Assembly: GCF_024198175.1 (NCBI RefSeq)
Contig: NZ_JAJVKV010000002.1
Location: forward strand, 806,001 to 870,000
Direction of reading: 5' to 3'
DNA length: 64,000 nt
Source of the DNA: Pyxidicoccus xibeiensis
Lineage (GTDB): Bacteria > Myxococcota > Myxococcia > Myxococcales > Myxococcaceae
Shown here piece by piece: positions 25,439 through 35,394 of this stretch (its first letter is position 1; each line of letters starts with the position of its first letter). Position numbers and translations under genes: made by a program. The notes beneath the pieces were generated by a model. That model did not search any database, was not told the DNA's origin, and saw only the letters and a program-made list of their open reading frames with translations.

Positions 25439-27082
25439 CTAACGCCGGCGGAGCAGCGCCGCGGCCCGGGTCCGCACGTTGGCCATGGGGTCGGAGCGGG
25501 CGGCCTCCTCCAGGTACGGCACGGCGGCGTCGCCCAGATCCTCGCGGAGGAAGTCCTGGCAGATGTCGTGGAACCGGTCGCTGACGAGGCAGCGGATGGC
25601 GTTCTGGATGACGACGGGCGCGTTCCGGTACGCGGCGTCGTTGCGCAGCGCGGCCCGGTACGACGCCACGCCGTCCACCCAGCGGAGGTTGTCGAAGTTG
25701 ACGTTGCCTTCCAGGTAGCGGACGTAGGCGCTCTTCGGGTGCCTCGCGGCCAGCTTCTTCAAGGCCGCCAGGGCCGGGTCCCTTCGCTGGGCCTTGATGT
25801 GCCCGTGCACCTCCTCGATACCGGGGAGCGCTTCAGGAACGGGCTGCCAGGCGCGCGTGGGCGTCGAGTCCGTCCGGGGCTGCTCCCGCGACTCCCCGCT
25901 CGACGAACCCGAGGCGGCCGAGCGCCGCGAGGACGTTGACGCCATCCACCAGGCGAGGCCCGCCCCGAGCAGGATGACGCCTGCCGTGACTCCCACCGTC
26001 GCGCGTGAGCGCGCCGTCGCGAGCAACGACGGTTGCCGGGTGGAGACCTTGGACGCGGCCCAGGGCTGCTTCGCGGGGATGACCTCCGTCGGCTCGTTCC
26101 GCTTCTCGACCGCCGCCGCCGCCGCGCTGACTTCCCCCGACTGCGTGGGCCGCGAAGGCACTGAAGCGTCGGTACTCCGAGCCGGTGTCGGCGCGTCCTG
26201 CACTCCCGCCTTCGCGCTGGAGAGCGCTGGAGCCGCCTCGAGCGCGGCCAGGAACTCCGCCGCGGACTGGAAGCGGTCCGCCGGGGCCTTGGCCAGCGCC
26301 TTCACCAGCGTCGCCTCCAGCTCGGCGGAGAAGCCGGCGTCGGGGGCCACGTCGCGCAGCAAGGGCGGGGCCACCTCGCGGTGCATGCGCAGCAGCTCCG
26401 CGGTGCCGGACGCCGCGAAGGGCTTCCTGCCGGTGAGCAGCTCGAAGAGCAGCACGCCCGTGGCGTACAGGTCCGTGGGTGGACCCACCGGCTCGCCCTG
26501 GATCTGCTCCGGGGCCATGTACGAGGGAGTCCCGAGCATGTTCCCCGAGGTGAGGCCGGACACCTCGTCCCGGAGCCTGGCCAGCCCGAAGTCGAGGATG
26601 CGCACCTGCTCCCCCAGGCCGACGGCATGGGTGACGATGATGTTCTCGGGCTTGATGTCCCGGTGGATGATGCCCTGCGCATGAGCGTGGGCGAGACCGG
26701 CGAGCACCTGCCGCACGGTGCTCAGCGCCCTGGCCGGCGGCAGCGCTCCGTCGCGCAGCAGGCCACGCAGCGTCTCTCCGGTGACGAAATCCATCACCAT
26801 GTACGGCGAGTCCTGGTCCACGCCGAAGTCGATGACGGACACGCAGCACGGATGGGTGAGGCGGCTCGTGGCCCGCGCCTCTACATGGAACCGCTTCCGG
26901 AAGTCCTCGTCCCGCGCCGCCCAGGCATGGAGGAACTTGATGGCGACCGGCCTGCCCACCTCCAGCCGCTCGCCCCGGTAGATGACGCCCATGCCGCCCG
27001 CGGCGAGCCGCTCGATGATGCGGTAGCGCTCCTGCAGCACCGAGCCGATGCGGGGGTCCGAAACGGCAGTGGGCTCATTCAT
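25439..27082 (-). CDS. Ser/Thr protein kinase with transmembrane segment and C-terminal helical domain
   Basis: A 547-residue Pkn-type kinase starting at the ATG at 27082 (MNEPTAVSDP). The glycine loop is LAAGGMGVIYRG (27-38), lysine K49 in PVAIKF, the catalytic loop HRDIKPENI near residue 140, DFG, and a GTPSYMAPEQ activation segment; all key residues are present. A Pro/Ser/Thr-rich linker precedes a single membrane segment (TVGVTAGVILLGAGLAWWMA, about 365-384). The extracytoplasmic C-terminus is a helical tail of about 110 residues with HEAT-like repeats. It probably signals from the periplasm. It is the last gene in a minus-strand group; the gene before it begins 55 bases upstream. Confidence 0.93.
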   Translation of the reverse strand: MNEPTAVSDPRIGSVLQERYRIIERLAAGGMGVIYRGERLEVGRPVAIKFLHAWAARDEDFRKRFHVEARATSRLTHPCCVSVIDFGVDQDSPYMVMDFVTGETLRGLLRDGALPPARALSTVRQVLAGLAHAHAQGIIHRDIKPENIIVTHAVGLGEQVRILDFGLARLRDEVSGLTSGNMLGTPSYMAPEQIQGEPVGPPTDLYATGVLLFELLTGRKPFAASGTAELLRMHREVAPPLLRDVAPDAGFSAELEATLVKALAKAPADRFQSAAEFLAALEAAPALSSAKAGVQDAPTPARSTDASVPSRPTQSGEVSAAAAAVEKRNEPTEVIPAKQPWAASKVSTRQPSLLATARSRATVGVTAGVILLGAGLAWWMASTSSRRSAASGSSSGESREQPRTDSTPTRAWQPVPEALPGIEEVHGHIKAQRRDPALAALKKLAARHPKSAYVRYLEGNVNFDNLRWVDGVASYRAALRNDAAYRNAPVVIQNAIRCLVSDRFHDICQDFLREDLGDAAVPYLEEAARSDPMANVRTRAAALLRRR

Positions 27083-27137
27083 GGGCGCGCACGATAACAA
27101 GCCCGCTCCGGGAACGGAGGCTGGGTCCGGCGTGCCT

Positions 27138-28191
<1,054 letters not shown>

Positions 28192-28220
<29 letters not shown>

Positions 28221-28878
28221 GTGCCGCCGCCTCCTCTCGCGCCGTGAGCACCACGCGCTCGCCCAGCTCCTCCGCCAGCGCCGCGAGGAAGAGGCTGGCG
28301 CCCACCAGCTCCAGCGCCTCCTCCACGTGGTCGATGAGCGCGTACACGAGGTTGTCGTTGCCGTGCTGCTCCGTCCACCACCCCAGCGGCAGCTCCATGA
28401 GCAGCGCGCCACCCACGTACAGCACGCCCGCCAGGATGAACTGTCCGCGCCGACGCGACGGGAGCCGCGCGAGGAAGGGGAGGAACGCGAGCCCACCGAG
28501 CGCCACGATGATGGCCGCCGGCACCACCCACGTGAAGAACAGCACGCCGCCCAGCGAGAGCAGCCCTCCCAGGTGCTCGTGCAGGCCCACGCTCTCGTCC
28601 ATCGACAGGTACGCGAATGCGCCCGCCAGCGCCCACCAGTGATGGCGTCCCGGAGCGCGCGCGAGCCAGGCGATGCGTGCAATCGCCGCGAGCAGGAGCG
28701 CACAGCCCAGCAGCAGCCCCGAGGCGTACCAGGTGGGCAGGTTCCGCTCGTAGCTGAGGGAGAGGAACGAGACGAGGGGCTCCGGCGTCCGGGCGTCCCG
28801 CGTGTAGTACGCGACCTCCACGCCCACGCCCAGGGCGGTCAGCACGCCCGTAGTCGCGAGCAGCCAGCGGCGGAGCAT
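28192..28878 (-). CDS. Membrane protein of unknown function
   Basis: About 228 residues from the ATG at 28878 ([11 protein letters not shown]; an upstream ATG at 28896 is possible). There are about seven hydrophobic segments, such as [21 protein letters not shown] and [22 protein letters not shown], and acidic residues within the membrane-border stretch [18 protein letters not shown]. The C-terminal region is a soluble Ala/Glu-rich tail. No family was recognised. The gene overlaps the next one by 29 bases and is the first of the operon ending in the kinase-side group. Confidence 0.75.
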
Positions 28879-29097
28879 GTGGGGAGAGGGAAGCATCTGG
28901 AGACAGGGGTGGAGGTTACTCCGGCGCGCGCATCCTGCTGCGGAGTGTCGCGACGTAGAAATCTTCTGGGGTGGCTGTGCGGGGCTTGCTCCCAGAGCAG
29001 CCGGACAGACACTCCGTGTGGGAATCGCGCTCCGGGGTGTGCTCGACACCAGACGCTCGGGGTCCGCTATACCGTGCGTCCCCCAGAAGGAACCCCC

Positions 29098-29835
29098 ATG
29101 TCACGAATGAACCTCGCCGGCCTGTCCGCGCTGCTGCTGCTCGCCGCCGCCGGAGTGGCCGAGGCGAAGCAGTGGAAGTACGCGGGCATGCATCCGCGCA
29201 CGGGGCAGCCCCCGGACGGGCTGTGCCACATCGAGACGACGCACGTGCACACCGCCGCGCCGGTGAATGCCGACGTGCTCTACCGCACGCGAGACAACGT
29301 CTACGTCTTCATCGGCGACCCGACGCCCTTCGGCTACGAGGGTCCGAAGCACTCCTACTATGGGCACCACCCCGTGGTGCTCAACGTGCTCATCAACATC
29401 GAGGTGGACGTGGACGTGGTGGAGTACTGCTACCACGACGGGCCGCACTACCACGCGTACGAGCCGCCCCCTCGCCATGAGTTCGTGGAGAAGGAGGACG
29501 TCTCCTACTACGCGGGCGAGTACCCTGAGGAGTACAGGCAGGAGAGCCCGAAGCTGGTGCGCGTCAACTCGGTGTACCGCACGTGGAACACCCCGCGCCC
29601 CGTGGTGAGGGTGGCCCCGCCGCCCGAGTACCGGGGTCCCATCATCCAGGTGGGGCTGAACATCCCGATGCCCAGCGTCGAGGTGCGGGTGGGCACTCCG
29701 CCTCCGCCGCCCGAGCGGGAGGTGGTCATCATCCGCGAGGAGCGCGTCGTCCACGAGCACCACGACCACTGCGAGCACCACGTCCACAAGAAGCACAAGA
29801 AGCACAAGCACAAGAAGCACAAGGGACGGCACTGA
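29098..29835 (+). CDS. Secreted protein with His/Lys-rich C-terminus
   Basis: A 245-residue protein with a signal peptide ([21 protein letters not shown]). The mature part starts with a His-rich segment ([14 protein letters not shown]) and continues with aromatic and acidic strands. The C-terminal 30 residues ([27 protein letters not shown] pattern, shown here as H/K runs) are almost entirely histidine and lysine, with potential to bind Ni, Zn or Cu or to act as an adhesive tail. No family was recognised. Its ATG at 29098 has a GAAGGAA site upstream. The next gene starts two bases after its stop, so the two are coupled. Confidence 0.7.
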   Translation: MSRMNLAGLSALLLLAAAGVAEAKQWKYAGMHPRTGQPPDGLCHIETTHVHTAAPVNADVLYRTRDNVYVFIGDPTPFGYEGPKHSYYGHHPVVLNVLINIEVDVDVVEYCYHDGPHYHAYEPPPRHEFVEKEDVSYYAGEYPEEYRQESPKLVRVNSVYRTWNTPRPVVRVAPPPEYRGPIIQVGLNIPMPSVEVRVGTPPPPPEREVVIIREERVVHEHHDHCEHHVHKKHKKHKHKKHKGRH

Positions 29836-29837
29836 GC

Positions 29838-30209
29838 ATGCGGCGTGCGGCATTCCCGTTGATGGCCCTGCTGGTGGCGGGCTGCTCCAGCGGTGTGGAT
29901 GAGGTGGTGGCTGCGTGGAAGGCGGCGGGTGAGTCGCCCTCCGCGTTCACCGACGCGGGCGAGAAGCTGCCCGGTGGCAAGTGCCAGGCCGGCAAGGTGA
30001 GCGGCCTGGAGGCCACGGTGTGCACCTTCGAGAGCACCGAGAAGGCCCAGCAGGCCGAGGAGGCCGGCTGGAAGCTCGTGGGCAACTCCGTCGGTTCCAC
30101 GGTCGTCTCCGGCAAGCTGGTGCTCGTCATCGCCGACCCGCGCAAGGAGGACCCCAGCGGGCGGCGCATCAACACGCTGGTGAAGGCGTTCCAGAGCGAG
30201 ACGCGCTGA
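29838..30209 (+). CDS. Small lipoprotein
   Basis: A 123-residue protein with signal peptide and lipobox MALLVAGC (cysteine at about residue 16), so membrane-anchored. The mature domain has a conserved-looking C-x-A-G-K-V-x-G-L-E-A-T-V-C unit (one cysteine pair about 13 residues apart) and a strand-rich second half (LVGNSVGSTVVSGKLVLVIAD). No family was recognised. It starts two bases after the His-rich secreted gene; co-expression suggests a surface pair. Confidence 0.65.
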   Translation: MRRAAFPLMALLVAGCSSGVDEVVAAWKAAGESPSAFTDAGEKLPGGKCQAGKVSGLEATVCTFESTEKAQQAEEAGWKLVGNSVGSTVVSGKLVLVIADPRKEDPSGRRINTLVKAFQSETR

Positions 30210-30316
30210 GCGCGAGCCGGGCTTTCGCGTCCGAACGTGTTCAGCGCGTGTCCGTTCGTGCGCGCCATCCGCTCCCGACGGCGGCAGGAGTTCCTGCAAC
30301 CCGTTGGGAGGCAGGA

Positions 30317-31297
30317 ATGAAGGCGCTCGTGTTCGACAGGATTGGTTCGCCGTTGGAGGTGCTTCAGCTGCGCGAGGTCCCGGTTCCCGAAGTGGGAGAG
30401 GGACACGTCCTCGTCAGGATGGTCTCCGCTTCAATCAACCCGGGAGACTTCCTCTTCATCCAGAGCCTGTACCCGGAGCCGGCGAAGCCCGTGCTGCCGG
30501 GGCAGATTGCCGGCAACCACGGGGCGGGAATCGTCGCCAGGGTGGGGAGGGGCGTCTCGCTGGAGCCGGGAACGCTCGTGGCGTTCAGCCATGTCGATAC
30601 CTGGGCTGAGTACGTCGTGGTTCCCTCGGAGCGGCTGATTCCGCTGCCTCCGGACTACCCCCTCGAGAAGGCGGCCCAGTTCTTCAATCTCATCTCCGCG
30701 TGGGACCTGCTCGAGGAGTCCCGCGTGCAGCCCGGCCAGTGGCTGGCGCTGACGGCTGGGAACTCGACCGTGGCGACGATGCTCCTGCAGCTGGCCAGGG
30801 CGCGGGGCGTGAAGGTCGTGTCCCTGGTCAGGCGGGTGCAGCCGCGGCTCGACCTGAAGGCCCTGGGGGCTTCGGAGGTCCTCGAGCTGTCGGGCGGGAC
30901 ACAGGGCGTGGGTCAGCGGCTCCTCGAGCTCACGGGAGGGCAGGGCGTCAGCGGCATCATCGACTGCGTGGGCGGGCCGCTGCTGGGGGAGCTGATCCGC
31001 AGCAGCGCCTTCGGCGGGCAGGTCATCGTGTACGGCGGCTACAGCGCGCAGAAGTTCGAGCTGCACAACTTCGACATCCTCATGAAGGGCCTGCGCCTCG
31101 GGGCGTACGTGTACCGGTACTTCTTCGAGCCGCCGAAGCCGGAGGACCTGCCGATGCTCCGCAACATCGCGGCGCTGTCCGCGCCCGCGAGCTTCAAGGT
31201 CCCCATCGCCGAGGCGCACTCGCTGGAGGACTTCAAGAGCGCGATTGAAGAGAGCGTCCTCCGGCCAGAGGCCGGGAAGCGGTTCTTCAAGGGGTAA
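30317..31297 (+). CDS. Zinc-independent quinone oxidoreductase-like (MDR) protein
   Basis: A 326-residue member of the medium-chain dehydrogenase/reductase superfamily starting at MKALVFDRIGSPLEV. The N-terminal GroES-like domain holds the NPGD segment (INPGDFLFIQ) of the quinone oxidoreductase branch and no zinc-binding cysteines are apparent. The Rossmann domain is less canonical: the usual G-x-G-x-x-G loop is replaced by ALTAGNSTVATMLLQLA. A conserved Y-G-G-Y-S stretch near residue 240 is present. It probably acts as an NADPH-dependent reductase on quinones or enals. A 24-base copy of its 3' end lies 63 bases downstream. Confidence 0.8.
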   Translation: MKALVFDRIGSPLEVLQLREVPVPEVGEGHVLVRMVSASINPGDFLFIQSLYPEPAKPVLPGQIAGNHGAGIVARVGRGVSLEPGTLVAFSHVDTWAEYVVVPSERLIPLPPDYPLEKAAQFFNLISAWDLLEESRVQPGQWLALTAGNSTVATMLLQLARARGVKVVSLVRRVQPRLDLKALGASEVLELSGGTQGVGQRLLELTGGQGVSGIIDCVGGPLLGELIRSSAFGGQVIVYGGYSAQKFELHNFDILMKGLRLGAYVYRYFFEPPKPEDLPMLRNIAALSAPASFKVPIAEAHSLEDFKSAIEESVLRPEAGKRFFKG

Positions 31298-31360
31298 TGG
31301 CTGGCACGGTGGGGAGGGGATGTCCGAAGGTGTGCGGGGAAGCGGTTCTTCAAGGGGTAA
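31274..31360 (+). repeat. Direct repeat of the gene 3' end
   Basis: A 24-base sequence at 31274-31297, containing the last codons KRFFKG and the stop of the quinone reductase gene, is repeated exactly at 31337-31360, 63 bases downstream. The flanks are unrelated, so this looks like a partial duplication or a short repair scar rather than a functional tandem gene. Confidence 0.8.
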
Positions 31361-31462
31361 CGGCGGACGCAGTGCTTCGTTGCCGCGAACGGACCAGGCC
31401 TGGCCTTCGGCACGCCCTGATCGTGTTGACATCACCCTGAGCCCGTCTTCTCCTGGCTCTTC

Positions 31463-31846
31463 ATGATCGACCACACAGGCATCGGTGTCGCGGACATGGC
31501 CCGCTCCGCCGCCTTCTACGATGCGGCGCTGGGTGCGCTCGGCCTCCGCCGGTCCATGCAGCTTCCTCCGAATGAGGGGACCGATGGCATCGGCTATGGG
31601 CTCGACTACCCGGTCTTCTGGATCGACCGCTATCACCCGCATGGCGTGAAGCAGCACACGGCCTTCGCGGCGAAGAGCCGCGCCGAGGTCGACGCCTTCC
31701 ACGCCGCCGCCCTGAAGGCCGGTGGGACGGACAACGGCCCGCCCGGAATCCGCTCGACTTCCAAGGGCAACCCGCCGGGCTACTACGCCGCCTTCGTGCT
31801 CGATCCGGACGGCAACAACATCGAGGCCGTCTTCCGCGAGCGCTGA
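31463..31846 (+). CDS. VOC (glyoxalase/bleomycin-resistance) family protein
   Basis: A 127-residue protein of the vicinal oxygen chelate fold, beginning MIDHTGIGVADMARSAAFY. The two beta-alpha-beta units typical of the family are visible, with metal ligand candidates H4 and E near 124 (HTGIGV and NNIEAVF). Small stand-alone VOC proteins are dioxygenases, isomerases or resistance proteins, so no specific reaction can be given. It starts about 165 bases after the quinone reductase gene with a TTGACA-like element at 31426-31431. Confidence 0.85.
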   Translation: MIDHTGIGVADMARSAAFYDAALGALGLRRSMQLPPNEGTDGIGYGLDYPVFWIDRYHPHGVKQHTAFAAKSRAEVDAFHAAALKAGGTDNGPPGIRSTSKGNPPGYYAAFVLDPDGNNIEAVFRER

Positions 31847-31872
31847 ACGCGCGGGCCAGGGCGTGCGAGTGC

Positions 31873-32793
31873 TCACTCCCCGAGCCGCAGCTGCTTCGTC
31901 ACCTCCACCATGCGCTCGCGGATGAAGCGGATGGCCTCGTCATCCTCGACCGCGCCTCGCCAGAGCACCTCCAGCGGCGTGCCTTGCAGCGGAAGGGGGA
32001 CCGCCGTCGTCCGGAGGTGTGGGCGGAGGGCAAGGATGTCGCGCGCCACGACCAGCGGCACCGTGGCGAGCAGGGCGCTGCCGTCCACGAGGGCCCCGAT
32101 GCTCTGGAACGTGGGCACCGACACGCGCACCCGGCGCTGCACGCCGAAGTGGTCCTCGACGACGCCCCGCAGGTCCCCGTTGTAGGAGACGATGACGTGC
32201 TCGTGCTCCAGGTAGCGCTCCAGCGTGAGGCGCTTGCCGACGCGAGCGTGGCGCGGGTCGTACACGCACGCGAACCCCTTGTTGAACAGCTCCAGGCGCC
32301 GCGTGCCCGCGGGCAGCTCGTCCGCCACTGTCACCGCGAGGTCCACGGCCGAGGTGGCCAGCGCCTCCGCCACGGTGCGGAACTGCACCGGGAGCACCAC
32401 CAGCCGCATCCGCGGCGCCTCCTTCGCGAGGATTCGCAGGAGCGGCGGCAGCAGCCAGGCCTCCGTGACATCCGAGAGGCCGAGCCGCACCGTCCGCTCG
32501 CTCGTCTTCGGGTCGAACGTCGCCGGTGACAGCGCGGCGTCGACCAGCGCCCCCAGGTGTGGTCGCGCGGAAGCGAGCAGGCGCTCGCCGCGCGTGGTGA
32601 GCGCCAGGCCCCGTCCCGAGCGCACGAACAGCGGCACCCCCACGGTGGTCGCCAGCCGCCGCAGCGCCGCGCTCACCGCCGGCTGCGTGAGGTAGAGGCG
32701 GTCCGCCGCCGCCGTCACGCTGCCCGCCTCCGCGACGACCACGAACACACGGAGCAGGTTGAGGTCCAGGTTCCTTCCATAGATGCCATGCAT
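31873..32793 (-). CDS. LysR family transcriptional regulator
   Basis: A 306-residue LTTR starting at the ATG at 32793 (MHGIYGRNLDLNLLRVFVVVAEAGSV). The N-terminal winged helix reads ADRLYLTQPAVSAALRRLATTVGVPLFVRSG, the standard helix-turn-helix. The C-terminal half is the periplasmic-binding-protein-like effector domain (RLGLSDVTEAWLLPPLLRILAKEAP). It is transcribed away from the aldo/keto reductase gene with only 75 bases between the two starts, the normal LTTR arrangement, and likely controls that gene and itself. Confidence 0.93.
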   Translation of the reverse strand: MHGIYGRNLDLNLLRVFVVVAEAGSVTAAADRLYLTQPAVSAALRRLATTVGVPLFVRSGRGLALTTRGERLLASARPHLGALVDAALSPATFDPKTSERTVRLGLSDVTEAWLLPPLLRILAKEAPRMRLVVLPVQFRTVAEALATSAVDLAVTVADELPAGTRRLELFNKGFACVYDPRHARVGKRLTLERYLEHEHVIVSYNGDLRGVVEDHFGVQRRVRVSVPTFQSIGALVDGSALLATVPLVVARDILALRPHLRTTAVPLPLQGTPLEVLWRGAVEDDEAIRFIRERMVEVTKQLRLGE

Positions 32794-32804
32794 GAGTGAG
32801 ATAC

Positions 32805-32820
32805 ATCCTATTCAATGGAT
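32805..32820. promoter_or_regulatory. Candidate LysR operator
   Basis: ATCC (32805-32808) and GGAT (32817-32820) form an inverted repeat with an 8-base centre (TATTCAAT), close to a T-N12-A arrangement that LysR proteins often recognise. It lies in the short space between the divergent lysR-like and aldo/keto reductase starts. Confidence 0.35.
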
Positions 32821-32868
32821 TTCAGGGTGGCGAATGATGAATCTCCTTCCATCACGGAGGGACGACAC

Positions 32869-33870
32869 ATGGGCACGCAAGAGACGAAGCAGGCGCAGCG
32901 CACGGTGAAGCTGGGTTCCACGGGCCCCGAGGTCTACCCGCTCGGGCTGGGCTGCATGGGCATGTCGGGCATGTACGGAGCGTCGGATGACGCGGAGGGC
33001 ATCCGCACCATCCAGACGGCCATCGACCGGGGCGTCACGCTCATCGACACCGGGGACTTCTACGGGATGGGCCACAACGAGCTGCTCGTCGGGCGAGCCA
33101 TCGCCGGCCGGCGGGAGCGCGTCCAGCTCTCCGTGAAGTTCGGCGCGCTGCGCGGGCCGGACAACAGCTGGGGCGGCGTGGACACGCGCCCGGCGGCGGT
33201 GAAGAACTTCGCGGCCTACAGCTTGAAGCGGCTGGGGGTGGACGTCATCGACATCTACCGCCCCGCACGGCTGGACCCGGCCGTTCCCATTGAGGACACC
33301 ATCGGCGCCATCGCCGACCTGGTGAAGGCCGGCTACGTGCGCCACATCGGCCTGTCCGAGGTGGGCGTGGAGACCCTCCGCCGAGCGCACAAGGTGCACC
33401 CCATCGTGGACCTGCAGATTGAGTACTCGCTGGCGAGCCGCGGGCCGGAGGCGGACATCTTCCCCGTGCTGAAGGAGCTGGGCATCAGCGCCACGCTCTA
33501 CGGCGTCCTCTCGCGAGGGCTGCTGTCGGGGAGCAAGCCGAAGGGGCAGGGCGACTTCCGCGCCTACCTGCCACGCTTCACCGGTGCCAACCGCGAGAAG
33601 AACGAGGGTGTCGTGGCCGCGCTCCAGCGCTTCGCCCAGGAGCGGCGGATGACGCCGGGGCAGCTCGCGATTGCCTGGGTGCTCGCGAAGCAGCCCGGCT
33701 TCGTGCCCGTGGTGGGCTCGAGGACGGTGGCGCAGCTCGAGGATGCGCTGGGCGCGCTGGGCCGCCCGCTGTCGCAGGAGGACCTCGCGGCGCTGGAGTC
33801 GCTGGGGTCCATCTCCGGCGAGCGCTACGCGCCGGAGCAGATGCGCCACCTCGACAGCGAGCGCCGGTAG
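32869..33870 (+). CDS. Aldo/keto reductase
   Basis: A 333-residue AKR starting at the ATG at 32869 behind a GGAGG site (32856-32860). The TIM-barrel pattern is clear: DTGDFYGMGHNELLVG near residues 62-78 supplies the aspartate and tyrosine of the tetrad, and K is in LSVKFGA. At the expected histidine position the sequence reads IYRPARLDP, so the usual catalytic histidine is missing, as in the AKR branch with R-P-A-R. NADP-binding signature SEVGVE follows. Substrate unknown; divergent LysR suggests induction by a small molecule. Confidence 0.9.
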   Translation: MGTQETKQAQRTVKLGSTGPEVYPLGLGCMGMSGMYGASDDAEGIRTIQTAIDRGVTLIDTGDFYGMGHNELLVGRAIAGRRERVQLSVKFGALRGPDNSWGGVDTRPAAVKNFAAYSLKRLGVDVIDIYRPARLDPAVPIEDTIGAIADLVKAGYVRHIGLSEVGVETLRRAHKVHPIVDLQIEYSLASRGPEADIFPVLKELGISATLYGVLSRGLLSGSKPKGQGDFRAYLPRFTGANREKNEGVVAALQRFAQERRMTPGQLAIAWVLAKQPGFVPVVGSRTVAQLEDALGALGRPLSQEDLAALESLGSISGERYAPEQMRHLDSERR

Positions 33871-33871
33871 C

Positions 33872-35323
33872 TCAATGCGCCGGCGGCAATACCAGCCGCT
33901 CGGCCAGGTAGTCGTTGAGGAACAGGGGCTGGATGAGCGGCTGGAACCGATCCATCCGGTAGTGCTCGCGAACGAAGGCGGGGTCCATGAAGTTGAGCTT
34001 TCCCCAGTGCGCCTTGAACGGAATCCCCTTCGCCAGGAGGCGGTTCCACAGCCCCCTCAGGTGCGTGGAGATGAGCGCCTTCTCCGCGTCCGTCTTGCAG
34101 ACGTCGGTGAGGTACATGAAGTTGAACTTCACCACGTACTCCAGCCCCTCCCAGTTCCACGCGGACATGGAGTAGCTGTCCGTGCGCGACAGCTCGATTT
34201 CGATGGGGAAGTTGGGCCAGCCCGCCTCGCCGAAGTACTGCCTGCACAGCGCGAGGACGGCTTTCAGGTCGCTCGGGTCGAAGCTCCACTCCGCCATCGC
34301 CACACGGACAGGCGTCCGCCGGTCCACCGGGAGCATGTTGCGCAGGGGGCCGCGCGCCCGCGTCTCGCCGTAGGTCGCCGCGATGATGCGGTAGGTCAGC
34401 CGCATGAAGTCATCCAGGAGCGGTCCCCCCGCGCCACGGGTGAACCTGTCATAGAAGGCGAAGACCGCCTCCAGGATGTTGGCGGCCTGGTCCGCGGGGT
34501 AGTCGCCGTCGGGGTCTGCCTTCGCTCGGCGGATGCGCTTCGCCGTCCAGAGCAGGCCGTTCCTCGAGTCCGGTATCCAGTCGATGCGCCAGAAGTCGTA
34601 CTCGCGGGACGTGCGCTCGAGGTCGCCCAGCACCTCGTCGATGGGGAGCACCTGCTGCCGGGTCTCGAAGAAGGGCTCGTCGATGAGCCGGAAACGGGCG
34701 CGCGTCAGGACGCCGATGGCGCCCAGCGAGCCGACGACGGAGAGGAAGGTGGGGTCGTCCCGGGAGACGCGCTTCTCCACGAAGGAGGCGCCGTCCGCGC
34801 CGGGTGACAGGTACTCGAGCCACTCGAGCGTATCGTAGAGGGTGACCTGGGGCGTGGCGGGAGCGGTGTTGGTGGAGATGAGGCCCGCCAGCGTCTGCTC
34901 ATCGGTGCCGCCCGTCGCAGGAAGTGCCCGGCCGTGCCGGCTCAACTCCAGGAGGAAGTCGTGCAGGCGCCAGTTCGCCGACACGGTGACGGCCCGGTGG
35001 TCCTCGCTGTACTCCAGCGTCCTGGGCAGGGCGCTCACGTCCAGGATGGCGTCCGACTCACAGATGCGCGAGCAGGAGTGCAGGCTGCCGGGGATGCGGA
35101 CCCGGCGCTGGGGGAAGCCCCCTCCGAGCAGCGTGGTCAGGAACCGGCCGAGCGAGTCCAGGTCCCTGGGTCTGAAATACAGCGAGGGCTCGAAGGAGAC
35201 GATGCGGCCCCAGTCCTGGATGGCGGGAATGCCGTGCGCTCCCTCCTCGTGAGGCAGCAATGACAGCATGCGGGCGGGATACCGGGCAGGTGTCGCTACC
35301 TGGAGCTCAGAAGGAAGGTCCAT
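33872..35323 (-). CDS. FAD-linked sugar-lactone-oxidase-like protein
   Basis: A 483-residue flavoenzyme related to L-gulonolactone/D-arabinono-1,4-lactone oxidases. The ATG at 35323 is preferred because a GGAGGAG site lies five bases before it; a GTG at 35329 overlaps that site. The FAD domain carries RIPGSLHSCSRICESDAILDV-like residues with the H that covalently binds FAD in the ALO family (GSLHS), then ISTNTA in place of the usual HGTG. The C-terminal domain ends with HWGKLNFMD, matching the H-W-x-K motif of ALO enzymes. Substrate unknown. It is 71 bases downstream of the DUF1501 gene and may belong to that operon. Confidence 0.82.
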   Translation of the reverse strand: MDLPSELQVATPARYPARMLSLLPHEEGAHGIPAIQDWGRIVSFEPSLYFRPRDLDSLGRFLTTLLGGGFPQRRVRIPGSLHSCSRICESDAILDVSALPRTLEYSEDHRAVTVSANWRLHDFLLELSRHGRALPATGGTDEQTLAGLISTNTAPATPQVTLYDTLEWLEYLSPGADGASFVEKRVSRDDPTFLSVVGSLGAIGVLTRARFRLIDEPFFETRQQVLPIDEVLGDLERTSREYDFWRIDWIPDSRNGLLWTAKRIRRAKADPDGDYPADQAANILEAVFAFYDRFTRGAGGPLLDDFMRLTYRIIAATYGETRARGPLRNMLPVDRRTPVRVAMAEWSFDPSDLKAVLALCRQYFGEAGWPNFPIEIELSRTDSYSMSAWNWEGLEYVVKFNFMYLTDVCKTDAEKALISTHLRGLWNRLLAKGIPFKAHWGKLNFMDPAFVREHYRMDRFQPLIQPLFLNDYLAERLVLPPAH

Positions 35324-35326
35324 GCG

Positions 35327-35349
35327 CACTCCTCCGCATGGGAGGAGTG
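35327..35349 (-). promoter_or_regulatory. Hairpin masking the ribosome binding site
   Basis: CACTCCTCC (35327-35335) and GGAGGAGTG (35341-35349) form a perfect 9-base stem around the five-base loop GCATG. On the minus-strand mRNA the GGAGGAG ribosome site of the oxidase gene is one arm. Translation would be blocked while the stem holds, so it may be a translational switch. The role is inferred. Confidence 0.5.
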
Positions 35350-35394
35350 GTCAGGACGGACTTGTGACGGCGCCAGGGCCGGGAACGGCCGGCC

